A DNA stretch of 64,000 nucleotides, taken from positions 62,001 through 126,000 of the forward strand of contig NZ_JASCRR010000010.1 of the NCBI RefSeq assembly GCF_030010215.1, given 5' to 3'. Below are positions 20,799 through 28,488 of this stretch, in pieces. The translations under genes and the position numbers were made by a program. The stretch's first letter is position 1. Every line of letters starts with the position of its first letter. The notes under the pieces are model-generated. The model was given only the letters and a program-made list of their open reading frames with translations. It had not been told where the DNA came from and did no database searches. Source of the DNA: Tianweitania sp. UT-5YL-CI-8. GTDB taxonomy: Bacteria > Pseudomonadota > Alphaproteobacteria > Rhizobiales > Rhizobiaceae.

Positions 20799-21059
20799 AT
20801 GGAGCAGAAATCCAGCAACAAACCCCTCTCGACATCCTTTCGGATCGATGTTCCTGGGCTTTTCGTCTGGAATGTCGGACTGGCGATGGGCGGCATGGCG
20901 CGTGTCAGCCAGGTGCAATTGCTACAGCCATTCGTGACGATCGGCGCGGTGACCCTGTTTCTCGGTGAGCCGATCACGCCTGCGACCATCATCTTCGCCA
21001 TCGCTATGGTCATGTTGGGCCGGCGCGACAGCGTGACGGTGCGGCCCTCAAATTCATAG
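20799..21059 (+). pseudogene. Remnant of an EamA-family (DMT) transporter, C-terminal end only
   Basis: Residues 20-75 of this 86-codon frame (GLAMGGMARVSQVQLLQPF, FLGEPITPATIIFAIAMVMLGRR) match the last two to three membrane segments of EamA drug/metabolite transporters, which are normally near 290 residues. The first 20 codons are unlike the family and nothing EamA-like is visible upstream, so about three quarters of the gene is missing. A strong hairpin follows the stop codon. It is called a decayed fragment. Confidence 0.65.
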
Positions 21060-21070
21060 TTCAAACGCAA

Positions 21071-21100
21071 AGAAACCCGGCGGTTAAGCCGGGCTTCTTA
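21071..21100. terminator. Bidirectional terminator
   Basis: 12-base arms (21071-21082 and 21089-21100, one mismatch, CCCGGC/GCCGGG core) with a 6-base loop. On the minus strand the stem is followed by TTTCTTTG, so it probably ends the small lipoprotein transcript. In the other direction it closes the EamA remnant. Confidence 0.8.
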
Positions 21101-21116
21101 TCACACACTTACGTGA

Positions 21117-21323
21117 TTACTGTGCAGGAGCCGCCGGAGGCGTTGCAGGCGCCGGGGCAGGATCGGCAGGCGGTGCTGCATCGGTTGCAGGCGGCGTTGC
21201 CGGGGTCTCTGTTGCAGGGGGATTCACGCTCTGCGTGGTGGTGTTGTCGGTGCTGTCGCTGCAAGCGGCAATGCCAAACAAAGCGACGGCCGAAACGGAA
21301 GCAAGAATAAGTTTCCTCATCAC
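21117..21323 (-). CDS. Small Ala/Pro/Thr-rich lipoprotein
   Basis: The 68-residue product has a lipoprotein signal peptide with lipobox FGIAAC (Cys at about residue 21). It is followed by a low-complexity tail built of Pro, Ala, Thr and Asp, with no recognisable domain. The tail resembles an unstructured spacer from the membrane into the periplasm. A strong hairpin terminator lies 17 bases downstream, which supports a real monocistronic gene. The function is unknown. The start could be either of the first two ATG codons. Confidence 0.7.
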   Translation of the reverse strand: MMRKLILASVSAVALFGIAACSDSTDNTTTQSVNPPATETPATPPATDAAPPADPAPAPATPPAAPAQ

Positions 21324-21672
21324 ATCTCTCCTTCTACAAATCTACTAAGCCACCTCGATAGGCGGTCGAAGAAAGAATGCATGGGTTGGGAATATGTTTC
21401 GTCACATAGGCTGTACGACCGTAACATTTCGTAATCCACTGCCCGCAAATGATTTAGAGGCGGATGTGAGATTCGCAATCCTCAACCAAATTCACGCAAA
21501 GTTTACATCGTGTCGCGTCCCATCAACCGAAAATCAACCATGTTGCGCGATCACTGAAAGCGGCGTCGGCTATGGCCATGCCAAACAAGACCTTCGGCTT
21601 CTTGCGCACTGCCAAAGCCTGGGATTTCTATGGTCTGAGTCCACATTCAGGGACCGGGCGGGGGGGAAGAAG
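21324..21672. other. Intergenic region, no gene seen
   Basis: This 349-bp divergent region lies between the small lipoprotein and the GH25 gene. It is more AT-rich than its surroundings and should hold both promoters. I see no convincing small gene, repeat or RNA in it. Confidence 0.5.
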
Positions 21673-22485
21673 ATGCGTCGCCTATTAGCTGTTTTGTTGC
21701 TGGCCGCCTTGAGCGCATGCACAACCGTGGACGATATGGGCCTCGCGCCTGGCGGCACCTCCGCCGGCAGCGGCACGGCCCCCAAGGTCGCGGTCCGCAA
21801 GCCGCGCTTCAACGACAGCGACCCCCATACATGGGACAGTGGCGCACCCTGGCACTATGACGTGCACGGCACCGATGTGTCGAAATACCAGCGCTCCGTC
21901 GATTGGGAGAAAGCCCGCGACAGCGGCATTTCGTTTGCTTTCATCAAGGCAACCGAGGGCGGAGACCGCGTCGACGACTATTTCGCCGAGCACTGGCGCG
22001 CGTCGAAGGCAGCCGGCGTGCCGCGCAGCGCCTATCATTTCTATTATTTCTGCCGCACGGCCGAAGACCAGGCGCGTTGGTTCATCAAGAATGTGCCCAA
22101 CGAACCCTCCGCCCTTCCGCCCGTGCTCGACATGGAGTGGAACCCGCAATCGCCGACCTGCAAGCTGCGCCCGTCTGCGGCGACTGTGCAAAGCGAGATG
22201 AAGAAGTTCCTCGACATCGTCGAGCGTCACTACGGCAAGAAACCGATCATCTACACCTCGATCGACTTCTTCGACGACAACAGGCTGAGTACCTTCCACG
22301 GCTACCACTACTGGCTCCGCTCCGTTGCGGGCCATCCGACCTCGCGCTACGGCGACCACCCGTTCCATTTCTGGCAATACACCGGCACTGGCATCGTCCC
22401 GGGCATAACCGGGGACGCCGACATCAACGTCTTCAACGGCACGGAAGCTCAGTGGCGAAAGTGGCTGAAAGCCAACACCCGCTGA
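21673..22485 (+). CDS. GH25 lysozyme-like lipoprotein
   Basis: This is a predicted N,O-diacetylmuramidase of glycoside hydrolase family 25, which cleaves the murein glycan. The 270-residue product begins MRRLLAVLLLAALSAC, a lipoprotein signal with cysteine at residue 16. The GH25 barrel follows from about residue 60: HGTDVSKYQRSVDWEK, ISFAFIKATEGG, SAYHFYYF and PVLDMEW (catalytic Asp-x-Glu), then WQYTGTGIVPG. The ATG at 21673 was chosen because of its signal peptide and the GGGGGAAGAAG ribosome-binding region; the open frame extends upstream to 21394 without such features. GH25 enzymes are better known from phages and Gram-positives, so a lipoprotein form in this background is of interest. 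Confidence 0.88.
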   Translation: MRRLLAVLLLAALSACTTVDDMGLAPGGTSAGSGTAPKVAVRKPRFNDSDPHTWDSGAPWHYDVHGTDVSKYQRSVDWEKARDSGISFAFIKATEGGDRVDDYFAEHWRASKAAGVPRSAYHFYYFCRTAEDQARWFIKNVPNEPSALPPVLDMEWNPQSPTCKLRPSAATVQSEMKKFLDIVERHYGKKPIIYTSIDFFDDNRLSTFHGYHYWLRSVAGHPTSRYGDHPFHFWQYTGTGIVPGITGDADINVFNGTEAQWRKWLKANTR

Positions 22486-22584
22486 TATTCTGCGAACGGA
22501 TAGATTGACAGCGCCTACGGCGCCTGCTTTTCGCCATGGTGCACCCGCACATGCCCCGGATCGAAAAGCGGCCAGGAGATTGCC

Positions 22585-23763
22585 ATGACATCGCGCGTAA
22601 GAATTCTGGCGGCCGTCCTGATGATGGCGGTTGCCTCGCCTGCCATGGCGCAGGAATGCGGCGGCGATTTCCAGGCCTGGAAAAAGACGATGGGCGACGA
22701 AGCCCGCGCAGCCGGCGTCAGCGAACGTGGGTTGGAGGCACTGGCAGCGGTCGAGATCGATCCCAAGGTTCTGCAGTGCGACCGCGCCCAGGGTGTCTTT
22801 TCGCAGACTTTCGCCCAATTCTCCGACCGCATGATCAGCGCCTACCGGCTCAAGAACGGCGCGGCCAATCTCCAGAAATATTCTGATGTCTTCGCCCGCG
22901 CCGACAAGGAGTTCGGCGTCCAGGGACCGGTCATCGCAGCCTTCTGGGCGCTGGAGACGGATTTCGGCGCCGTGCAGGGCGATTTCCATACGCTCAGCGC
23001 GCTGGTTACGCTCGCCCATGACTGCCGGCGTCCGGACCTGTTCCGCAAGCACATAGTACCGCTTCTAACGCTCATCGACCGTGGCGTGCTGCCCGCCGAC
23101 GTCACCGGCGCCTGGGCCGGCGAGATCGGCCAGACGCAGATTTTGCCGCTCGACTACCTCAACCGCGGCGTCGATGGCGACGGCGACGGCATCGTCGACC
23201 TGCGCAACAGCGCTCCCGACGTCATCATGACCACGGCCAACAAGATCCTGTCGCGCGGCTGGAAACGCGACCAACCCTGGATCCAGGAGGTCCGCGCACC
23301 CGAGCAACTGCCCTGGGAGGAAACCGGCCGGCAGAACAAGCTGCCGATTGCGCAGTGGAGCCAATGGGGCGTCACCAACCGCGACGGCAGCCCGCTGCAG
23401 GACAACGGCCTAAAGGCCGGTCTCGTTCTTCCCATGGGCCACAAGGGCCCGGCCTTCCTGACCTACGACAATTACGACGTCTATCTCGAATGGAACCAGT
23501 CGGCGACCTACACGCTGACCGCTGCCCACCTCGCCTCGCGGCTTTCAGGCGATCCGCATTTTGAGCTGCGCAATCCCGAGCCAGGCCTCGTCGGCGATGC
23601 CATGAAGGCGTTGCAGCAGAAGCTGCAGGACAAGGGCTACGACGTCGGCGGCATCGACGGCATTCTAGGCAACAACACCCGCGAAGCCGTCCGCCAGGAG
23701 CAGATGAAACTCGGCCTGCCCGTCGATGGCTGGCCAACGGAGGAGTTGATGGCGAGGTTGTGA
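22585..23763 (+). CDS. Lytic murein transglycosylase, MltB/SLT_2 family
   Basis: The product is predicted to be a periplasmic enzyme that cleaves murein glycan non-hydrolytically. The 392-residue product has a signal peptide cut after ASPAMA. An SLT_2 domain (residues about 27-320) carries the catalytic-glutamate segment AAFWALETDFGAVQG and GEIGQTQILPLDYL, then DGDGDGIVDL. A C-terminal peptidoglycan-binding domain follows at about 330-390 (LQQKLQDKGYDVGGIDGILG). This layout is common in alphaproteobacterial MltB homologues. It follows the GH25 gene by 99 bp on the same strand. Its stop codon lies in an inverted repeat. Confidence 0.92.
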   Translation: MTSRVRILAAVLMMAVASPAMAQECGGDFQAWKKTMGDEARAAGVSERGLEALAAVEIDPKVLQCDRAQGVFSQTFAQFSDRMISAYRLKNGAANLQKYSDVFARADKEFGVQGPVIAAFWALETDFGAVQGDFHTLSALVTLAHDCRRPDLFRKHIVPLLTLIDRGVLPADVTGAWAGEIGQTQILPLDYLNRGVDGDGDGIVDLRNSAPDVIMTTANKILSRGWKRDQPWIQEVRAPEQLPWEETGRQNKLPIAQWSQWGVTNRDGSPLQDNGLKAGLVLPMGHKGPAFLTYDNYDVYLEWNQSATYTLTAAHLASRLSGDPHFELRNPEPGLVGDAMKALQQKLQDKGYDVGGIDGILGNNTREAVRQEQMKLGLPVDGWPTEELMARL

Positions 23764-23845
23764 GCGAGTAGCTAGTAGCGAGTTTCCACCTACCAACCCG
23801 CTACCAAAACTCAAAAAAACCTATTCGCTATTCCCTATTCGCTCA
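23761..23845. repeat. Inverted repeat joining two convergent stop codons
   Basis: The arm at 23761-23783 (TGAGCGAGTAG...) is an imperfect inverse of 23821-23845 (...CTATTCGCTCA), with about 17 of 23 positions matching. The outermost bases of each arm are the stop codons of the two convergent genes. Within each arm, units of the type TAGCGA/TTCGCTA recur. It may be a bidirectional terminator or a small palindromic repeat. Confidence 0.6.
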
Positions 23846-25063
23846 ATCAGCCATCGTCTCCAAACTCGCAAACCCCTCCGGCGCCTCGCCCTCATCGAAG
23901 GGTGTCGTCACCTCGACGAAGGTGTCCGGATAGAAGCCGTTGAAGCGCGTCCGCAGCGACAGCGAATAGGCGCCGATATGGCCGATCTCGATCCAGTCGC
24001 CAGTGTCGATGGTCTCGGGAAGCCAGAACGGCCGCGACAGGATGTCGACGGAATCGCAGGTCGCACCGCACACCTTGAACGGCACGATGGTCTTGTCGTT
24101 GCCGTTGCGCGTGCGGATCGCCGGATCGGGGATGAAGCGCGCTGGCAGCGTGATCTTGCCGGTCCACGAATCCGACAGCGACGCCCAGATGCCGTCATTG
24201 ATGTAGAGCCGCCTGCCCTTGCGCAGAAGCACGCGCACGATCAGCGAAAACGCCTTGGCGACGATCACCCGGCCCGGCTCGGCCACCAGCGGCATCGTAT
24301 CGAACTGATACTCCTCAATGTCAGACCGCAGTCGAGACATGATCTGGCCGATGGACGGCATCTGCGGCTTCTTGCTGTTGGGGTCGTGGCCGTATTCCGC
24401 CGGAAAGCCGCCGCCGACATCCAGCCCGGCAATCTCGAAACCGACGCGGTTGCGGATCCAGTCGGCGGAGGCCAACGCGCGTTCATAGGTATCGGGATCT
24501 TCGATCTGGCTGCCGACATGGAAGCACAGGCCGACCTTGTAGCCATGGCGGTTCAGCCGCTGCGCCAATTCCACGGCATAGGCCGGCCCCGCCCCGAACT
24601 TCTTGGACAGTTCGTAAGCCGCGTGGCCCTTGGTCTGGATGCGCACAAAGACGGTGATGCCGCCGGGGTCGATGTCGAGCGCGCGCACCACCCGCATCAG
24701 CTTCGTGATCTCGTCCTCGTGGTCGACCGCGATGACCCGGATGCCGTATTTTTCCAGGGCGAGCCGGATATCCGACTGCGCCTTGACCGGATGCATGTAG
24801 ATCATCTCGGCGTCCGCCGACACCGCGCGCACCGCCGCGAATTCGCCCGGAGACGCCACGTCGAACATGTCGACGCCCGCCTCCGCAAGCGTCTTCAGCA
24901 CGAGCTGCTCGCCATTGGTCTTGACGGCATAGGCTGTCCGGCCCGGAAACATCGCCATGAAACCACGGGCATCGGCTTTCAGCACTTCCGGGCGGAAGCA
25001 GTAGACCGGCTCGTCGGGGCGAAGGGCCAGGGCCGCCTCGCGGGCATTTTCGAATCGCTGCAT
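23843..25063 (-). CDS. Fold-type III PLP-dependent decarboxylase (ornithine/lysine decarboxylase-like)
   Basis: The 406-residue product belongs to the alanine-racemase-fold decarboxylases that act on ornithine, lysine or diaminopimelate. It has the PLP lysine in TAYAVKTNG (about residue 48), FDVASPGEFAAV, the GLCFHVGSQI histidine region, GLDVGGGFPAEYG (phosphate binding), LVAEPGRVIV and the active-site cysteine in VCGATCDSVD. The last of these is typical of eukaryotic-type ornithine decarboxylases. Substrate cannot be fixed from sequence; putrescine formation is the likeliest role. The ATG at 25063 gives the expected N-terminus; upstream in-frame codons were rejected. It stands alone, convergent with the transglycosylase gene. 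Confidence 0.8.
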   Translation of the reverse strand: MQRFENAREAALALRPDEPVYCFRPEVLKADARGFMAMFPGRTAYAVKTNGEQLVLKTLAEAGVDMFDVASPGEFAAVRAVSADAEMIYMHPVKAQSDIRLALEKYGIRVIAVDHEDEITKLMRVVRALDIDPGGITVFVRIQTKGHAAYELSKKFGAGPAYAVELAQRLNRHGYKVGLCFHVGSQIEDPDTYERALASADWIRNRVGFEIAGLDVGGGFPAEYGHDPNSKKPQMPSIGQIMSRLRSDIEEYQFDTMPLVAEPGRVIVAKAFSLIVRVLLRKGRRLYINDGIWASLSDSWTGKITLPARFIPDPAIRTRNGNDKTIVPFKVCGATCDSVDILSRPFWLPETIDTGDWIEIGHIGAYSLSLRTRFNGFYPDTFVEVTTPFDEGEAPEGFASLETMAD

Positions 25064-25226
25064 GCGCACTCCTTCTACTGGACGGAACTTAGGCGAAGCT
25101 GGCCGAAGGTCAAAGTTTACACCGGTTTGGGCCAGTTCAGCACAGCCGATGCGGCAACGGCGCGATTCGGGTGGCCGCTTGGCGGCATCGGCGCTATCGC
25201 TGATAGACGCAAGAGAAGGCTGCTCC

Positions 25227-26144
25227 ATGACAATCACGCCCGTCGTTCCTCAGAAAGGCAGCATGAATGCCGCCGACTGGACGAAACTCCTGATCCTCGG
25301 CGCTATCTGGGGCGGATCGTTCTTCTTCGCGCGCATCGCGGTCGCGGAAATACCACCGCTCAACCTCGTCCTGTTCCGGGTCGCCATCGCAGCGCTGGCG
25401 CTGCATGTCTATCTGCTGGCTTTCGGTCCGTCGTTCCGGCTGGCCTTTCCCTATACAGGCCTGTTCTTCCTGCTCGCAGCCCTGAACAACGTCATCCCGT
25501 TCTCGCTGATCTTCGCCGGCCAGACACAACTCGGCGCCGGCCTCGCTTCCGTCCTCAACGCCACCACGCCATTCTGGACGATCCTTGTCGCCAATATGTT
25601 CACCAGCGACGAGAAACTGAGCTGGAACAAGCTGGCGGGCGTCGGCCTGGGCATAGCCGGCACCGCCCTGATGATCGGCCCCGGCCTTATCAGCAGCCTC
25701 GGCGGTCCGGTCTGGGCGAAATTCGCGCTGATCGGTGCGTCGATCTCCTACGCCTTCGCGCTCATCGTTGCCCGCAAGTTCAAAGGCGTGCCGTCCGAAG
25801 TCATCGCCACCGGTCAGCTCACCTGCTCGACCGTTATCATGTTCCCCATCGTGCTTCTGACCAACGGACCAGCTGGACTTTTCTCCGCAAGCGGCCACGT
25901 CTGGCTTGCGGTGATCGCGCTGGCGTTGTTGTCGACCGCCTTCGCCTACATCCTTTATTTCAGCATCCTCGCTTCCGCGGGCGCGACGAACGCATCGCTT
26001 GTCACGCTCATCGTGCCGGTCAGCGCCATGCTTTTAGGGGTGTTGTTTTTGCAGGAAAGGCTGGAAACCTTCGAACTCGCCGGCATGGTTTTGATCGGCT
26101 TCGGCCTGATCGTCATCGATGGCAGGCTTTTCCGGCGGCGATAA
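25227..26144 (+). CDS. EamA/DMT family transporter
   Basis: This is a ten-segment inner-membrane carrier of the drug/metabolite transporter superfamily with two EamA repeats. The 305-residue product starts with ILGAIWGGSFFFARIA in the first repeat (about residues 17-145), and the second repeat (about 160-295) ends VSAMLLGVLFLQERLETFELAGM. Substrate is unknown. The ATG at 25227 is used. Another ATG at 25263 has a strong GAAAGGCAG ribosome-binding site and may be the true start. It is divergent from the decarboxylase gene, with 163 bp between them. Confidence 0.88.
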   Translation: MTITPVVPQKGSMNAADWTKLLILGAIWGGSFFFARIAVAEIPPLNLVLFRVAIAALALHVYLLAFGPSFRLAFPYTGLFFLLAALNNVIPFSLIFAGQTQLGAGLASVLNATTPFWTILVANMFTSDEKLSWNKLAGVGLGIAGTALMIGPGLISSLGGPVWAKFALIGASISYAFALIVARKFKGVPSEVIATGQLTCSTVIMFPIVLLTNGPAGLFSASGHVWLAVIALALLSTAFAYILYFSILASAGATNASLVTLIVPVSAMLLGVLFLQERLETFELAGMVLIGFGLIVIDGRLFRRR

Positions 26145-26318
26145 CAGAATTTTCATACATGTCGCAAAACGACATTTTAGCGAGGTAAAACGGCATCTTG
26201 CCGCCTTAGCCGAATTCAGAACCTGCGGCTTCCGACTGCGCTGCAGCATCGAATTCGCTTGCCGCCGAAGCGTTTGCCCCTAGACTCCTCATCATAGCTT
26301 GCAACAGGGAGGCTGTGC

Positions 26319-26405
26319 ATGGGACTGACGAGGCCGCTCAATGCATTGATGATCTGCGCTGCATTTGCGGTAATTGCAGCAGTAGTCATGGGCGTTATGC
26401 CGTAA
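26319..26405 (+). CDS. 28-residue single-pass membrane microprotein
   Basis: A short ORF starts at ATG 26319 with a strong GGGAGG Shine-Dalgarno 7 bases before it. The product is MGLTRPLN, then a hydrophobic span rich in Ala, Val, Ile and Met, and ends VMGVMP. This gives a short polar head with one arginine and one membrane helix, probably inserted with its tail out. A perfect 10-bp hairpin with a GNRA loop follows at 26452. I recognise no family. The start signal, membrane pattern and terminator together argue for a real gene. The gap from 26145 to 26318 holds no other gene. Confidence 0.6.
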   Translation: MGLTRPLNALMICAAFAVIAAVVMGVMP

Positions 26406-26451
26406 CCGGGAGTTACGGAAAAGGCGAAATACCTTCCGATGGAAAAGCTGC

Positions 26452-26475
26452 GAAAGGCCGGGAAACCGGCCTTTC
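26452..26475. terminator. Strong hairpin terminator
   Basis: Perfect 10-bp stem GAAAGGCCGG/CCGGCCTTTC with a GAAA tetraloop, followed on the plus strand by GTTTGTCTG. It lies between the microprotein and the convergent metF stop at 26494, so it can serve both. Confidence 0.8.
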
Positions 26476-26493
26476 GTTTGTCTGCGCTGGAAA

Positions 26494-27414
26494 TCAGGCG
26501 GCGGCGGCGCTGGCCGAACGCGCTATGGTGGGTGGGCGGATGCCGATCATGTGGCAGATGGCGAAAGCCAGGTCGGCACGGTTCATCGTGTAGAAATGGA
26601 AGTCCACGATGCCGCGCTCGACCAGATCCATCACCTGCTCGGCTGCGACGGCCGCTGCGACCAGCGCATGGGTCTGCGGGTCCTTCTCCAGCCCCTCGAA
26701 ACGCTCCGCCAGCCAGGCCGGCACATGGGTGCCGCAGCGAGCGGAGAAATTTGCCACCTGTCCGAAATTGTGGATCGGCAATATGCCCGGCACGATCGGA
26801 ATGTAGATACCGGCGCGGCGGACGCGCTCGACATAGCGCTCGTAGAGCTCGTTGTCGAAAAAGAACTGGGTGATCGCGCGCGTCGCGCCCTGATCGACCT
26901 TGCGCTTGAGCATGTCGATGTCGGTGGCGAAATCCGGGCTTTCCGGGTGCTTCTCGGGATAGGCGGACACCGAAATATCGAAATCAGCGCCGCGCTTGAG
27001 GGCTCCCACCAACTCGGCTGCGTTCGCATAACCGTCGGGATGAGGCTGGTAGGCTTCACCGACACCGGAGGCGGGATCGCCGCGCAGCGCCACGAACCGC
27101 TTTACCCCCATCCCGGCGAACTCCGCGATCACCTGGTCGACTTGTTCACGGCTGGCGTCGACGCAGGTCATATGCGCGGCCGCCGTCAGATTGGTCTCAT
27201 TCAGGATGCGGCGAATGGTGCGCGCGGTGCGCTCGCGGGTCGAACCGCCGGCGCCATAGGTCACCGACACGAAGGCAGGAGCCAGCGGCTCGAGCCGCGT
27301 GACCGTCTCCCACAGGCGCGCTTCCATCTCGTCGGATTTCGGCGGGAAGAATTCGAAGGAGACGTTGATCTTGTCGCCGATATCGGGACGGCGGGAAAAG
27401 CGGAACTGGTTCAT
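26494..27414 (-). CDS. metF: Methylenetetrahydrofolate reductase
   Basis: MetF reduces 5,10-methylene-THF to 5-methyl-THF with FAD, supplying the methyl group for methionine. The 306-residue product has the family's VSFEFFPPKSDEME start with the catalytic glutamate, SVTYGAGGSTRERT, LRGDPASGVGE, the QFFFDNELYERYVERV segment and PIVPGILPIHNF. Length is normal (about 300). The ATG at 27414 shares one base with the upstream regulator's stop (TGATG), so the two are translationally coupled. A longer reading from 27576 was rejected. Confidence 0.96.
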   Translation of the reverse strand: MNQFRFSRRPDIGDKINVSFEFFPPKSDEMEARLWETVTRLEPLAPAFVSVTYGAGGSTRERTARTIRRILNETNLTAAAHMTCVDASREQVDQVIAEFAGMGVKRFVALRGDPASGVGEAYQPHPDGYANAAELVGALKRGADFDISVSAYPEKHPESPDFATDIDMLKRKVDQGATRAITQFFFDNELYERYVERVRRAGIYIPIVPGILPIHNFGQVANFSARCGTHVPAWLAERFEGLEKDPQTHALVAAAVAAEQVMDLVERGIVDFHFYTMNRADLAFAICHMIGIRPPTIARSASAAAA

Positions 27415-28421
27415 CAGGCGGTTTCCCTGGCCGGTTGAATGGATGTTGTCGGATCGGCGATGAGCAGGCGGCGGTCGCGCCCGACCCAGAGTTTGACGGT
27501 GAGGCCTGCGCGCGCCGAGGCGCGCGGCTCGAACTCCTGGGCCTCTTCGAGGTCGAGACCGGCTTCCGTCAGCCACTCCTCGATCTGCCGGTCGGCGAAA
27601 CCCAGGCGCATATGCGCATGCTCGGCACGCAGGAAATCCAGCCCATGCGGCGCGAAATCGACAATGACCAGCCGTCCCGAGGGGCGCAGGAATTTGCCGG
27701 CCTCGACAATGGCGCGGGCGGGGTCGTCGAGATAATGCAGCACCTGATGGATCGTCACCAGATCGAAGGCATCGCGTTCCACCGGCGGCGAAAAGATGTC
27801 GCCCTGCCGAACCTGTGCATTGGTGATGCCGGCCTTGTCGAGATTGGCGCGCGCGACCGCCAGCATCTCGCGCGACATGTCGATGCCGACGCCGCGTCGA
27901 TAGAGCGGTGCGAAAATCTCCAGCAGCCGGCCCGTACCGGTGCCGAGGTCGAGCATGGCCTGGAACGGGCGGCGTCCGACGATCTTCAGCATCGCTGCTT
28001 CAACCGCCTTGTCGGAGGCATGCAGCGAACGGATTTCATCCCAGCTTGCGGCATTGCGGCTGAAATATTCGCCGGCCCGGTCCTGCCGGCGGCGCTTGAC
28101 CTCAGCCAGGCGCTCCAGGTCGCGCGTGATCTGCTGGTCGCCATCCTGAACGCAAGCCACGAGGCCTTCGGAGAATTCGCGAGCGGCATCTGCGTCGGCA
28201 AGCCGGAAGAACGCCCAGGAGCCTTCCTGATAGCGGTCGATCAGCCCGGCTTCGAGCAACAGCTTGAGATGGCGCGACACGCGCGGCTGCGACTGGCCCA
28301 TAATATCGGTGAGATCGGACACAGTCAGGTCGCCGCGCGATAAAAGCGCAAGAATCCGAAGGCGGCTGGATTCGGCCGCCGCCTTCAATATATCTACCAT
28401 CGTGTCGAGCGTGACATGCAT
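27414..28421 (-). CDS. sahR: SahR-like ArsR regulator fused to SAM-methyltransferase domain
   Basis: The 335-residue product joins an ArsR winged helix (residues about 8-80: AAESSRLRILALLSRGDLTVSDL, QPRVSRHLKLL) to a class I methyltransferase domain (about 120-310, motif I AMLDLGTGTGRLLEI, FDLVTIHQVLHYL). This architecture is that of SahR, which controls methionine/SAM recycling genes in Proteobacteria and senses S-adenosylhomocysteine through the methyltransferase-like domain. Coupling with metF fits. A palindrome 22 bp upstream of the start is the likely operator. Whether the domain keeps any catalytic activity cannot be told. Confidence 0.82.
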   Translation of the reverse strand: MHVTLDTMVDILKAAAESSRLRILALLSRGDLTVSDLTDIMGQSQPRVSRHLKLLLEAGLIDRYQEGSWAFFRLADADAAREFSEGLVACVQDGDQQITRDLERLAEVKRRRQDRAGEYFSRNAASWDEIRSLHASDKAVEAAMLKIVGRRPFQAMLDLGTGTGRLLEIFAPLYRRGVGIDMSREMLAVARANLDKAGITNAQVRQGDIFSPPVERDAFDLVTIHQVLHYLDDPARAIVEAGKFLRPSGRLVIVDFAPHGLDFLRAEHAHMRLGFADRQIEEWLTEAGLDLEEAQEFEPRASARAGLTVKLWVGRDRRLLIADPTTSIQPARETA

Positions 28422-28442
28422 GAGGGCGTTCTTCGTTGAGAG

Positions 28443-28462
28443 ATATAAAGATATGTTTATAT
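28443..28462. promoter_or_regulatory. Candidate SahR operator (20-bp palindrome)
   Basis: ATATAAA, GATATG, TTTATAT: perfect 7-bp arms around a 6-base centre, in the gap between the divergent sahR and trmO starts. AT-rich palindromes of this size are typical ArsR-family operators. The location suggests autoregulation and possible control of trmO. Confidence 0.55.
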
Positions 28463-28488
28463 GATGCTGTCGCGCTCCGCAACAGCCA

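Noticed and set aside
23978-26188. 736-codon plus-strand frame opposite the PLP decarboxylase and across the EamA gene
   Set aside because: Both genes it covers have clear family motifs in other frames, while this frame has none and shows typical antisense composition.
28422-28488. SAM or SAH riboswitch before the sahR-metF operon
   Set aside because: The gap is only 67 bp, shared with trmO, and shows a protein-type palindrome but no riboswitch core.
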